In this document: positions 17,473 through 24,653 of the stretch, one piece after another
Position numbering within the stretch: the first letter of the stretch is position 1
How the letters are laid out: every line of letters begins with the position of its first letter
Assembly: GCF_030849025.1 (NCBI RefSeq)
Contig: NZ_CP118224.1
Span: forward strand, 1,100,001 to 1,164,000
From: Oceanimonas pelagia
Lineage (GTDB): Bacteria; Pseudomonadota; Gammaproteobacteria; Enterobacterales; Aeromonadaceae
Reading direction: 5' to 3'
Length of the DNA: 64,000 nucleotides
Made by a program: the position numbers and the translations under genes
Notes under the pieces: model-generated
What the model saw: only the letters and a program-made list of their open reading frames with translations
Database searches by the model: none
What the model was told of the DNA's origin: nothing

Positions 17473-17698
17473 CCCGCTCCCCGGGGCCCTGGCTGGTATC
17501 GCTTTCTTCCTTGGTCGGGAAATAACCCAGGCCGAGTACCGTCACATATCCAGCCTGCCGGTGCCGAAGCGGGAGCGCATGCCCATGTGGGGCGGACTGG
17601 ATCCCAGGTACTGGAACAAAAAGGCGTTCACCGATGTTTTGTATCCCGCTCTGGCGGTGTCGGCGGGGTGCGCAATCCACTATCTCGGGGCCACCTGA
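17396..17698 (+). CDS. Small phage membrane protein, possible holin
   Basis: I chose ATG 17396, preceded by GAGGAG; it overlaps the reverse transcriptase end. The product is about 100 residues. The N-terminal segment (LIALTIQAAGLIVLGDPLPGALAGIAFFLG) is hydrophobic. A basic, Pro-rich middle follows (PVPKRERMPMWGG), then a short second hydrophobic stretch at the C-terminus (VLYPALAVSAGCAIHYL). Size, topology and position at the end of the late genes fit a holin or lysis-associated membrane protein. The family is not firmly recognised. Confidence 0.45.
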   Translation: MSTLQAMSHSLIALTIQAAGLIVLGDPLPGALAGIAFFLGREITQAEYRHISSLPVPKRERMPMWGGLDPRYWNKKAFTDVLYPALAVSAGCAIHYLGAT

Positions 17699-17713
17699 TT
17701 TCTGGGAGGTTTT

Positions 17714-17737
17714 GACCGGCTTCGGCCGGTCTTTTTT
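17714..17737 (+). terminator. Rho-independent terminator after phage late operon
   Basis: The stem GACCGGC / GCCGGTC with a TTCG tetraloop is followed by six T residues. It ends the plus-strand DGR/holin transcript and faces the 3' end of the repressor gene. Confidence 0.9.
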
Positions 17738-18074
17738 ATGGCCTGCTGATGCCAGCCAGGTCAAAGATGAGGTTCATGACTGCGTTCCGCTCTCGCTGCG
17801 ACAGGGTGCTGGCAGCCGCCGCGATATCGCCGGCCGTTACCGGCTGATACTTGAGCATGGCCACCGAAACGTCCATGTCGGTCATGTTCAGGGCATGAAT
17901 GAAGCGCCGATACTGGCTCAGCGTCATGTCACTCTCTCCGTTTTCGATTCTTTGCACCGTTCTGGCCGAAATGCCCGTTTTTTGAGCTATCTCCGCCTGT
18001 GACAGGGAGAGTTCTTGTCGGCGCCGTTTGAGCACCAAGACGATAGGATCCGGCAAATGCTTCAACCTCAACAA
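17736..18074 (-). CDS. XRE-family transcriptional regulator, likely phage repressor
   Basis: This 112-residue protein has a helix-turn-helix at about residues 20-70 (LSLSQAEIAQKTGISARTVQRIENGE, a classic Cro/CI-type helix pair). The only in-frame starts near the domain are TTG codons (18074 or the next codon), so the start is uncertain. It lies convergent to the late operon and divergent from the small gene at 18221, as lysogeny switches often do. A short C-terminal segment rather than a peptidase domain follows, so it is not a LexA-like cleavable repressor. Confidence 0.75.
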   Translation of the reverse strand: MLRLKHLPDPIVLVLKRRRQELSLSQAEIAQKTGISARTVQRIENGESDMTLSQYRRFIHALNMTDMDVSVAMLKYQPVTAGDIAAAASTLSQRERNAVMNLIFDLAGISRP

Positions 18075-18086
18075 GACAACATTGAC

Positions 18087-18099
18087 GTGAAATTTTCAC
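18087..18099. promoter_or_regulatory. Candidate repressor operator upstream of the XRE gene
   Basis: GTGAAATTTTCAC is a perfect interrupted palindrome 12 bp upstream of the repressor start, followed at once by a half-site repeat TTTCAC. The location is right for autoregulation and for control of the divergent gene. This is an inference from symmetry and position only. Confidence 0.4.
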
Positions 18100-18220
18100 T
18101 TTCACGACACTTGTGGCGCATTTATCCCGATACCCTTTCCAACCGGTGGAAAGCACTTCTGATTTTTGATTATTATCGTTTTGCGATTCACGCAACGCTA
18201 ATTAAAACAATGAATTAGGG

Positions 18221-18436
18221 ATGAAAATTGTGCAAAGTTGTAACCTATCAGCGGCCGCCATTAAAACAACAAAAATTGATATTTCGGCTGTTTGCACCCA
18301 CCAGATCAACGTGATGGCCAGGCTGCTGTGCCATGGAATTTCGGACGGCATAGTAAATCACAGCGACATACAAACGGCGTTGACCGTCATCATGGAGAAG
18401 AGTGATGCTGCACTTGCTGCCATGAGCGAAGTTTAG
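18221..18436 (+). CDS. Small hypothetical phage protein
   Basis: This is a 71-residue protein divergent from the repressor and followed by a clear terminator. It is mostly helical, contains two cysteines in the first half (QSCN, SAVCTHQ), and has no recognisable domain. Given its position it could be a Cro-like or early regulatory protein or a small antirepressor, but the sequence itself does not say so. A weak TAGGG ribosome site precedes the ATG. Confidence 0.45.
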   Translation: MKIVQSCNLSAAAIKTTKIDISAVCTHQINVMARLLCHGISDGIVNHSDIQTALTVIMEKSDAALAAMSEV

Positions 18437-18440
18437 TCTG

Positions 18441-18465
18441 AGCCGGGCCCTGAGCCCGGCTTTTT
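18441..18465 (+). terminator. Rho-independent terminator after 18221-18436
   Basis: The stem GCCGGGC / GCCCGGC with a CCTGA loop and five T residues lies directly behind the small gene's stop codon. Confidence 0.9.
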
Positions 18466-18653
18466 AGTGGGCCATTAAAAATTCAAAGGGTGATCTTTTG
18501 GGCGGTAGTGGTATGCGTTTAGCCTTGGGGCAATTTTGGGGCAATTTTGGGGCAAAATTAGAGGTGGAATGAGGGGATATGCGGGGGTGATTAAAAATTG
18601 AATGGGGTTGAAATCAAGCTGTGGCGCCGCTCTGGCGCTGGTTTTCGAGGGTT
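18466..18653. other. Probable right end of prophage (att region) with TTGGGGCAA repeats
   Basis: This stretch has no gene. It holds three copies of TTGGGGCAA at 18525, 18536 and 18547, spaced exactly 11 bp apart, and a GC hairpin near 18623-18638. Base composition changes from AT-rich phage-like to GC-rich chromosomal sequence near 18655. Regularly phased direct repeats near a prophage end are often arm-type binding sites of a recombinase. The attachment core cannot be fixed without the left end. Confidence 0.45.
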
Positions 18654-19106
18654 TCAGTGAAATGAAGTCGCGTAGTTACAGTATTCGTTGTTGACCGCCA
18701 GAATGGCGGTGGTGTCGTCGAGGGCAAAGAAGCTCATGCCGTCGTTGTTGTCGCCGAACTGGCCGGCCTGGGCGTCGGCGCTGTTGCCGGACTCGTTGAA
18801 CTCGGGCACGGTGCCAAACAGGGCGTCGCCCCAGGACACCAGCCGCTCCACCCTGTAGCCTTTGGGCACGGTAATGGTATCGGCGGTGCTGGCGGGTACG
18901 GCCTCAAAGCCCAGCAGCGGGCTGCCCTGGGTGGCGGCGGCCACGGCCCGGGAAAGGGGAGAGGCGGCAAAAAAGGCGGCGGCACCGAGGGCGGCGGCGC
19001 CACCGAGAAAACGACGGCGGCTCAGGCTTTTTTCCACCAGTTGGGTAAACTCGGGAACCTGATTGCGGGGGTGGTTCTGCTCGTCCTGACGTTCAAAGCG
19101 ACTCAT
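18654..19106 (-). pseudogene. PhoX-type (DUF839) phosphatase, 5' fragment cut by prophage
   Basis: Only the first 150 residues remain. They contain a twin-arginine signal (SRRRFLGGAAALGAAAFF) and the conserved start of the PhoX fold (PKGYRVERLVSWGDALFG, GQFGDNNDGMSFFALD, AVNNEYCNY). Whole PhoX-family proteins are several hundred residues long and end far downstream of this point. The homologous sequence stops at CNY and the frame ends after four more codons, where the prophage begins. The remaining 3' part is expected on the other side of the prophage. PhoX enzymes are calcium/iron-dependent periplasmic phosphatases, so the lysogen probably lacks this activity. Confidence 0.75.
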
Positions 19107-19228
19107 GGTTGATTATCCTTTGCTCACGGCGTATTGGAATTTTGCAGGCCCATGCTGACGGCTCAGGATGACGGTTTGATAACGGCAGGATGACAGGAAA
19201 AAGACAGTCAGAGAGGAGGAACAGCACA

Positions 19229-19250
19229 AAGGCAGCCCGACGGCTGCCTT
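19229..19250 (-). terminator. Hairpin terminator after glycine-zipper gene
   Basis: The stem AAGGCAGCC / GGCTGCCTT with a four-base loop lies 16 bp past the stop of the minus-strand gene at 19266. The following T-tract is short. Confidence 0.6.
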
Positions 19251-19265
19251 GATGTGGCGGAACAC

Positions 19266-19715
19266 TCAGTCATCCCAGTCGTCATCGTCCCAGTCGTGAC
19301 GATGGCGGTGTTTGCGGTGTTTGCCATGATAGTGGTGATGCACTTCCCGGTGACCGTCACCGGAGCGGGCCCCCAGGGCCGAGCCGGCGGCACCGCCTAC
19401 GCCGGCGCCGATCAGCTGGCCGCTGTCACCGCCCACGTTTTTGCCCAGTGCCGCACCGCCCAGGGCACCCACGGCACCCCCCAGGGCGGCTTCGTTCTTG
19501 TTGCCCCGGTTGGCGGTGGCGGCGCCGCCGGCGGCGCCGCCCAGGGCGGCCCCCACCAGGGCGCCGGTGTCGCCGGCCATCTGCTTGCCGATCAGGGCAC
19601 CGGCGGCACCGCCGGCGCCGCCGCCGAGAATGGTGTTGAGGGTTTCACCGGCCATGGCCGACTGAATGCCGAACAGCATCGGCAACATCAGAATTGCAAG
19701 GGTCTTTTTAAGCAT
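19266..19715 (-). CDS. Glycine-zipper envelope protein with His/Asp-rich tail
   Basis: I chose ATG 19715 because it opens a standard Sec signal peptide (LKKTLAILMLPMLFGIQSAMA). The mature part contains repeated GxxxG-rich segments (GGGAGGAAGALIGKQ, GAALGGAAGGAAT, GGAVGALGGAALG, GAGVGGAAGSALGA), the glycine-zipper pattern of outer-membrane or periplasmic membrane-associated proteins. The last 30 residues are very rich in His and then Asp/Trp (HHHYHGKHRKHRHRH, DWDDDDWDD), suggesting metal binding. The protein has 149 residues. The function is not known. Confidence 0.7.
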   Translation of the reverse strand: MLKKTLAILMLPMLFGIQSAMAGETLNTILGGGAGGAAGALIGKQMAGDTGALVGAALGGAAGGAATANRGNKNEAALGGAVGALGGAALGKNVGGDSGQLIGAGVGGAAGSALGARSGDGHREVHHHYHGKHRKHRHRHDWDDDDWDD

Positions 19716-19906
19716 GGCTGTTTTACTCAGCAGTTGAACTTGCCGAAACCATAGCGCCTTTTGGTCCAATGGGAAGAGCCGGGCCGCCGGCACAACAGGG
19801 TGCCATTTGAATTGGTTTTTAACTCAAGTGATTGCTTTTAAATGTTTTTTTAGAGTTTTTCGCGTATGGTAACGACCAAAACCGACCGACAGCTCCTGAC
19901 CCATGG

Positions 19907-21013
19907 TCAGGGGTTGGCCACCCACACCAGGGCGCGCAGCGCATGCTGGCCATAGCGGGCCAGCCTGTCAAAGCGTTCCCGGGCAATGGGCAGGTACTGC
20001 TTGTCGACCGGGCTTTCTCCCGCCGCCTCGTCGATATCCGGATCGTGAATATAAACAAATTCCCGGTCCATGGCGCACACCAGCACCCAGTGGGGCGCCT
20101 TGCGCCCGTCCAGATGATAGGTGCTGATCAGCACCAGAGGCAGCCGGCCCGCACTCAGGCCCTGCTCCAGCTGGTCCAGGGTAAAGTGCTCAACGCGGGG
20201 CGTTATGCCCGCCTGGGCCAGGTTGGCAATAAACTGCCGGTGCACCCGCTCCAGCACCTGTTTCTTGTCGGGGCTGCGCACGCTGTTCATAAACAGCGGG
20301 CCGTCCTGGTTCAGCACCAGCTCCACCGCAAAGCCGCGCCGGTGGGCCGCCAGCGCCAGCCCGTGAGGGCCGCAGCCACCGTGGCCCTGGGTCATGAAAA
20401 TGGTGGTGGCCTCGCGCCACAGTTGCAGCTCCAGATCCGGCTCGGGAGCATGGTGCGGAGCCAGGCTGCTCAGGGCCATCATCAGCGAGGCCGGGCCACA
20501 GGTAAATTCCGTGGTCTGGCGGTAATAAGGCACGGCGCGGGCGCCGGCCAGGGGATGGTAGTGGTGAATGCGCTTCTGGTAGCGCAGGGCACTTGCGTGA
20601 TCTTCGTAATAGTCGTGGTAAATGCCGAACTGGCGGTAGCCCTGGCGCTGATACAGGTTTTGCGCGGCAATGTTGTCGGTGCGTACTTCCAGACGCATGA
20701 ACACGGCGCGCCGGGCCTGCGCGCTGGCCTCGGCAGCTTCAAGCAGGGTGCGGCCCAGCCCCAGGCCGCGGGCGTCGGGCGAGACCGCAATGGAATAGAT
20801 GCGGGCCAGCTGGGTGTTGCGGCGAAACAGCACCAGCACATAGCCAAGCAGGGCGCCATTCAGCTCGGCCACCAGCAGCACATCCTGGGGGTGTTCGATA
20901 AAGCGCAGAAAGCTGCGCCGGCTGACCCTGTCCTGGGCAAAGCAGCGGGCTTCAAGCTGGAGCAGGGCGGTGATATCGGTACGCAGGGCGGGGCGCACGA
21001 CAGGCGCGGACAT
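19907..21013 (-). CDS. GNAT acetyltransferase fused to C39-like peptidase domain
   Basis: This is a 368-residue protein. Residues 5-140 are a RimI-like GNAT domain, with acetyl-CoA loop SIAVSPDARGLGLGRTLL and AQNLYQRQGYRQFG near its end. Residues 160-330 form a papain-like C39-type domain with Cys172 in TTEFTCGPASL, His308 in APHWVLVCAMD and Asp in YIHDPDID. The start MSAPVV at 21013 matches the beginning of the GNAT fold; an upstream start at 21049 is possible. It is transcribed divergently from a RimK-like ATP-grasp ligase. This partnership is known from comparative genomics of predicted peptide-modification systems, suggesting acylation and trimming of a ligated product. Confidence 0.75.
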   Translation of the reverse strand: MSAPVVRPALRTDITALLQLEARCFAQDRVSRRSFLRFIEHPQDVLLVAELNGALLGYVLVLFRRNTQLARIYSIAVSPDARGLGLGRTLLEAAEASAQARRAVFMRLEVRTDNIAAQNLYQRQGYRQFGIYHDYYEDHASALRYQKRIHHYHPLAGARAVPYYRQTTEFTCGPASLMMALSSLAPHHAPEPDLELQLWREATTIFMTQGHGGCGPHGLALAAHRRGFAVELVLNQDGPLFMNSVRSPDKKQVLERVHRQFIANLAQAGITPRVEHFTLDQLEQGLSAGRLPLVLISTYHLDGRKAPHWVLVCAMDREFVYIHDPDIDEAAGESPVDKQYLPIARERFDRLARYGQHALRALVWVANP

Positions 21014-21153
21014 AGGGCACCCGAAATCAGGAAAAGAGTGCTTCAACATACGATAATTTTGGCGGCCCGGCGAGAAAATTTCAGTGCATCCGGCGGTGGC
21101 AGGGCATAGAGTAGGGGCCACAATCACGGCCAATCAAGCAAGGGAATCACTTC

Positions 21154-22659
21154 ATGACACAACTGGTTCTGGTGGTGGATGAGCTCAGCGCCTGGGCGCC
21201 CTATTTTCCCAGCGAAAACCTGGTGGACTTTCAGACCTACCTGGCCCAGCCGCCGGTAAAAAACGCACCCCGCACCCGGGTGATCAACCTGTGCCGCACC
21301 GAGAAGTACCTGTCCAACGGTTATTACTGTTCGCTGCTGGCGGAAGCCCGGGGCCAGAAGGTGATTCCGTCGGTCTCCACCCTCAACAACCTGCGCAACA
21401 AGGGGCTGTTTGCCTTTGGTTTTGAGGGGGTGTCCGAGGCCCTGGACGCGCATTTTGGCGGCGGTGAGGCGGGAGCCAAACTTAAACTGAAAAGCTGTTT
21501 CGGCCAGTGTGCCGTGCCCGGACTTGAAAGCCTGTGCCGGGAGCTGTTTGAGCGGCTGCCATGCCCCATTCTGGAGCTGACCTTCAGGCGCCGCAGCCGC
21601 TGGGAGCTGACCGGTCTGGCCACCCTGTCGCCGAAGGAGCTGGCGGGGCAGGAAGAGGATCAGTTTGCCGACGCCCTCGACAAGTATTCCCGCATCATCT
21701 GGCGCCAGCCCCGCTCCGCCAAACGCTATCGCTACGATCTGGCCATGCTGGTGAACCCCGACGAAGCCCTGCCGCCGTCCGACGCGGGGGCACTGAAGCG
21801 CTTTGTGCGCGCCGGTGAGCGGGCCGGGGTGAACGTGGAAATGATCACCCGCAAGGACTACCAGCGGCTGGCGGAATACGACGGCCTGTTTATTCGCGAA
21901 ACCACCGCCATCGACCATCACACCTTTCGTTTTGCCCAGAAGGCGGAGCACGAAGGCCTGGTGGTGATCGACTCGCCCAGCTCCATTCTGCGCTGCGCCA
22001 ACAAGATTTTTCTGGCCGAGAGCTTTGCCCGCAACGGCGTGCCGGCGCCGAAAACCCTGATGGTCAACCCAAAGCAGAAGGATGCCGCCGACTGGCTGGA
22101 AAGCGAGCTGGGCTATCCCCTGGTGCTGAAGATTCCGGACGGGGCCTTTTCCCGGGGCGTGTACCGGGTGGCCGACCGGGCGCAGCTGGCCGATACCCTG
22201 GGCAAGCTGCGCAATGCCTCGGCGCTGGTGCTGGCCCAGGAGTATTTTTTCACCGAGTTCGACTGGCGCATCGGCGTGCTCAACCACCAGCCCATTTTTG
22301 CCTGCAAATACTTCATGGTGAAGGGGCACTGGCAGATCTACCGCCACAACGACGGCAAGGAGGCGGACTCCGGCGGCTTTGTGACCCTGCCCACCCACGA
22401 GGCACCACCCATGGTGATTAACGCCGCGCTCAAGGCGGTGAAGCCCATCGGCGACGGCCTGTATGGCGTGGACATCAAGGAAGGCAAGGGCCGGGTGGCG
22501 GTGATCGAGGTCAACGACAACCCCAATATCGATCACGGCGTGGAAGACGTGTTTCTGAAAGACCGGCTCTACGACATGGTGATCGAGGACTTTGTGCGCC
22601 GGTTTGAACAGGAGCGGCAGGCCGTCGTCACCAAAAAGGCCCGGCGCGACGGCCGCTAG
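21154..22659 (+). CDS. RimK-like ATP-grasp ligase with RLAN N-terminal domain
   Basis: This is a 501-residue protein. Residues 1-180 resemble the RimK-like ATP-grasp N-terminal (RLAN) domain (LVLVVDELSAWAPYFPSEN, LCRTEKYLSNGYYCSLLAE). Residues 225-485 are the ATP-grasp fold. It shows VVIDSPSSILRCANKIFLAE, YPLVLKIPDGAFSRGVYRV for nucleotide binding, and the metal-binding GRVAVIEVNDNPNIDHG. Such enzymes form amide bonds between a carboxylate and an amine. The substrate is unknown. It lies 140 bp from the divergent GNAT-C39 gene, with which it probably works. Confidence 0.8.
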   Translation: MTQLVLVVDELSAWAPYFPSENLVDFQTYLAQPPVKNAPRTRVINLCRTEKYLSNGYYCSLLAEARGQKVIPSVSTLNNLRNKGLFAFGFEGVSEALDAHFGGGEAGAKLKLKSCFGQCAVPGLESLCRELFERLPCPILELTFRRRSRWELTGLATLSPKELAGQEEDQFADALDKYSRIIWRQPRSAKRYRYDLAMLVNPDEALPPSDAGALKRFVRAGERAGVNVEMITRKDYQRLAEYDGLFIRETTAIDHHTFRFAQKAEHEGLVVIDSPSSILRCANKIFLAESFARNGVPAPKTLMVNPKQKDAADWLESELGYPLVLKIPDGAFSRGVYRVADRAQLADTLGKLRNASALVLAQEYFFTEFDWRIGVLNHQPIFACKYFMVKGHWQIYRHNDGKEADSGGFVTLPTHEAPPMVINAALKAVKPIGDGLYGVDIKEGKGRVAVIEVNDNPNIDHGVEDVFLKDRLYDMVIEDFVRRFEQERQAVVTKKARRDGR

Positions 22660-22661
22660 GG

Positions 22662-23132
22662 TTACAGAAAGCCGGTTTCGCCCCGTTTGAGCGGATCCGG
22701 CTTGGGCTCGCCGTCGGTGCAAAAGCCGAGGGACGCCGAGTTCAGGCAATAGCGCAGGCCGGTGGGCGGCGGGCCGTCGGGAAACACGTGGCCCAGATGG
22801 CCGTCGCAGCGGGCGCAGCGAATTTCCACCCGGCGCATACCGTGGCTCATGTCTGCCAGCTCGCGAATGTGATCCGGGTGGTAGGGGGCGTAAAAGCTCG
22901 GCCAGCCGGAGCCCGACTCGAACTTGCAGGCGGAGGAAAACAGCGGCAGGGCGCACAGCCGGCAGAAATAGCAGCCTTGCTCGTGGTTGTCGAGCAGGCC
23001 GCCGCAAAAGGGCGGCTCCGTGCCCTGGTTCAGCAGAATGCGGCGCTCTTCCGGGGTCAGCTTGTCGGCCAGGGCCTGCCGCTGGGCGTCGCCGGGCGGC
23101 GAGAGATCGTAAGGGCTGGGAGTCTGGGCCAT
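22662..23132 (-). CDS. msrB: Peptide-methionine (R)-S-oxide reductase MsrB
   Basis: This 156-residue protein reduces the R isomer of methionine sulfoxide in proteins. It shows the two zinc-binding CxxC pairs (Cys57/Cys60 in CRLC, Cys106/Cys109 in CARC) and the catalytic Cys129 in LRYCLNSASL. The substrate-binding ESGSGWPSFY and GHLGHVFPDGP motifs are also present. There is no signal peptide, so it is cytosolic. It follows msrA by two bases and forms an operon with it for repair of oxidised proteins. Confidence 0.95.
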   Translation of the reverse strand: MAQTPSPYDLSPPGDAQRQALADKLTPEERRILLNQGTEPPFCGGLLDNHEQGCYFCRLCALPLFSSACKFESGSGWPSFYAPYHPDHIRELADMSHGMRRVEIRCARCDGHLGHVFPDGPPPTGLRYCLNSASLGFCTDGEPKPDPLKRGETGFL

Positions 23133-23134
23133 GG

Positions 23135-23749
23135 TCAGATGTCCTTCTTCAACCTGTGTTTGTAGTAATGGTGCACCTTGGCCACCTTGGGCTGGGCGAC
23201 GGCGGCAATGTAGGGCTGGTTGGGGTTGCGGGCGGCATAATCCTGGTGATAGTCCTCGGCGGGATAAAAGGCGTCGAGCGGCTCCAGGGTGGTTACGATG
23301 GGTTGCTTAAAGGCGCCGGCCTGCTCCAGCAGGGCAATATAGTCTTTCGCCAGCTCGCGCTCCTGTTCATTCTGCCAGAAGACCGCCGAGCGGTACTGGG
23401 TGCCGGTATCATGGCCCTGGCGGTTGAGTTGGGTGGGATCGTGGGCGATGCCGAAAAACACCTTCAGCAGGGTGCCCGGGCCGATGCGGTCGCTGTCGTA
23501 GACGACTTGAATGGCCTCGGCATGGCGGGTGGTGCCGGTGCACACCGCCTGGTAGTTGGCGTTATGGGCCTCGCCGCCGGCATAGCCGGAGATCACGTCC
23601 ATCACGCCGTCGAGCTGGCGGTATACCGCTTCGGTGCACCAGAAGCAGCCGCCGGCCAGCACCAGGGTGCGCCGGCCGCCGTGGCGAAAGGCGCTGTCGT
23701 CGATATCGGGAAAATCACTGGGCAACAGGCCCAGAACCTCGTCGCTCAT
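23135..23749 (-). CDS. msrA: Peptide-methionine (S)-S-oxide reductase MsrA
   Basis: This 204-residue protein has the MsrA signature GGCFWCTEA (catalytic Cys35), GVMDVISGYAGG, and HDPTQLNRQGHDTGTQYRS. It reduces the S isomer of methionine sulfoxide. It is cytosolic and is the first gene of an msrA-msrB pair, so both isomers are repaired by one transcript. The start ATG at 23749 lies behind GGAGGAG. Confidence 0.95.
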   Translation of the reverse strand: MSDEVLGLLPSDFPDIDDSAFRHGGRRTLVLAGGCFWCTEAVYRQLDGVMDVISGYAGGEAHNANYQAVCTGTTRHAEAIQVVYDSDRIGPGTLLKVFFGIAHDPTQLNRQGHDTGTQYRSAVFWQNEQERELAKDYIALLEQAGAFKQPIVTTLEPLDAFYPAEDYHQDYAARNPNQPYIAAVAQPKVAKVHHYYKHRLKKDI

Positions 23750-23872
23750 GGGGTCTCCTCCTCGTGGGTTCGGCTTACGTTACCATAGCCAAAGGTCGGG
23801 GCAAGGTTCTCTGTTGCCTTGCGGCGCATCCTGTTAATCTTGGCACCTTTGTTGATTTGAAACCGGAAAACG

Positions 23873-24652
23873 ATGGAACTGGATCTGCTGACCCTGGGAT
23901 TGCTGGCGCTGGCGGCGCTGCTGGCCGGCTTTATCGACGCCATTGCCGGCGGCGGCGGCCTGATTACGGTGCCGGCGCTGCTGGCCACCGGCATGCCGCC
24001 CACCATGGCCCTGGCCACCAACAAGCTGCAAAGCTGCTTCGGCTCCTTTTCGGCGTCGTTTTATTATCTGCGCCGGGGGCTGATCGACTGGCGCATCATG
24101 AAATGGGCGGTCGCCTGCACCTTTGTGGGCAGCATGCTGGGCACCCTGCTGGTGCAGCGCATCGACGCCTCGGTGCTGGAAAAGGTGCTGCCGTTTCTGC
24201 TGGCGGCCTTTGCCCTGTACTTCCTGTTCTCACCGCGGGTGGGTGATGAAGACCGCAGCCGGCGGCTGGGGGTGATCCCCTTTGCCCTGGTGGTGGGCAC
24301 CGGTGTGGGTTTTTACGACGGTTTCTTCGGCCCGGGCACCGGCTCTTTTTTTGCCCTGGGCTTTATCGCCCTGGCCGGCTACAGCATGGGCAAGGCCACC
24401 GCCCATACCAAGTTGCTGAACTTTACCTCCAATTTCGCCTCGCTGCTGTTTTTCATGCTCGGCGGCCAGGTGGTGTGGATTGCCGGCCTGGCCATGGCCG
24501 GCGGCCAGTTTCTGGGGGCGCGGCTCGGCTCCAGAATGGTGGTGACCCGGGGTACCCGCATGATTCGCCCCATGCTGGTGACGGTGTCGCTGGTGATGTC
24601 GGCGCGCCTGCTGTGGCAGCAGTACCCGCAGCTGTTCGACTGGATGGGCTGA
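23873..24652 (+). CDS. TauE/SafE-family sulfite exporter-like membrane protein
   Basis: This 259-residue protein has about eight hydrophobic segments. It carries the family motifs AGFIDAIAGGGGLITVPALL at the N-terminus (residues 19-38), ATNKLQSCFGSFSA, and VGFYDGFFGPGTGSFF in the second half. The family moves sulfur-containing organic or inorganic anions across the inner membrane; the substrate is not known here. One base separates it from btuC, so it may be co-transcribed with btuCD even though it is not a cobalamin transporter component. Confidence 0.85.
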   Translation: MELDLLTLGLLALAALLAGFIDAIAGGGGLITVPALLATGMPPTMALATNKLQSCFGSFSASFYYLRRGLIDWRIMKWAVACTFVGSMLGTLLVQRIDASVLEKVLPFLLAAFALYFLFSPRVGDEDRSRRLGVIPFALVVGTGVGFYDGFFGPGTGSFFALGFIALAGYSMGKATAHTKLLNFTSNFASLLFFMLGGQVVWIAGLAMAGGQFLGARLGSRMVVTRGTRMIRPMLVTVSLVMSARLLWQQYPQLFDWMG

Positions 24653-24653
24653 G

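Larger units (their letters stand above)
1..18655. mobile_element. Prophage of a tailed phage (right-hand part) carrying a DGR
   Basis: A continuous plus-strand run of overlapping or tightly packed genes encodes portal-like, tail-tube-like, tape-measure, baseplate, tail-fibre, DGR and holin-like proteins, followed by a repressor on the minus strand. The baseplate J-like protein and the tail-tube-like protein suggest a contractile tail. Terminase, capsid and integrase genes are not in view and presumably lie to the left of the window. The right boundary is placed where chromosomal phoX coding sequence begins, at about 18655. That boundary is an inference, because the left attachment site is outside the window. 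Confidence 0.85.

Noticed and set aside
17736-18074. Calling the XRE protein a LexA-like cleavable CI repressor
   Set aside because: Only a helix-turn-helix and a short tail are present; there is no Ala-Gly cleavage site or Ser/Lys peptidase domain.
1-18655. Mu-like transposable phage
   Set aside because: The visible genes include J-like and I-like baseplate proteins also found in Mu, but no transposase genes or terminal repeats are seen, so Mu-type integration cannot be supported from this window.
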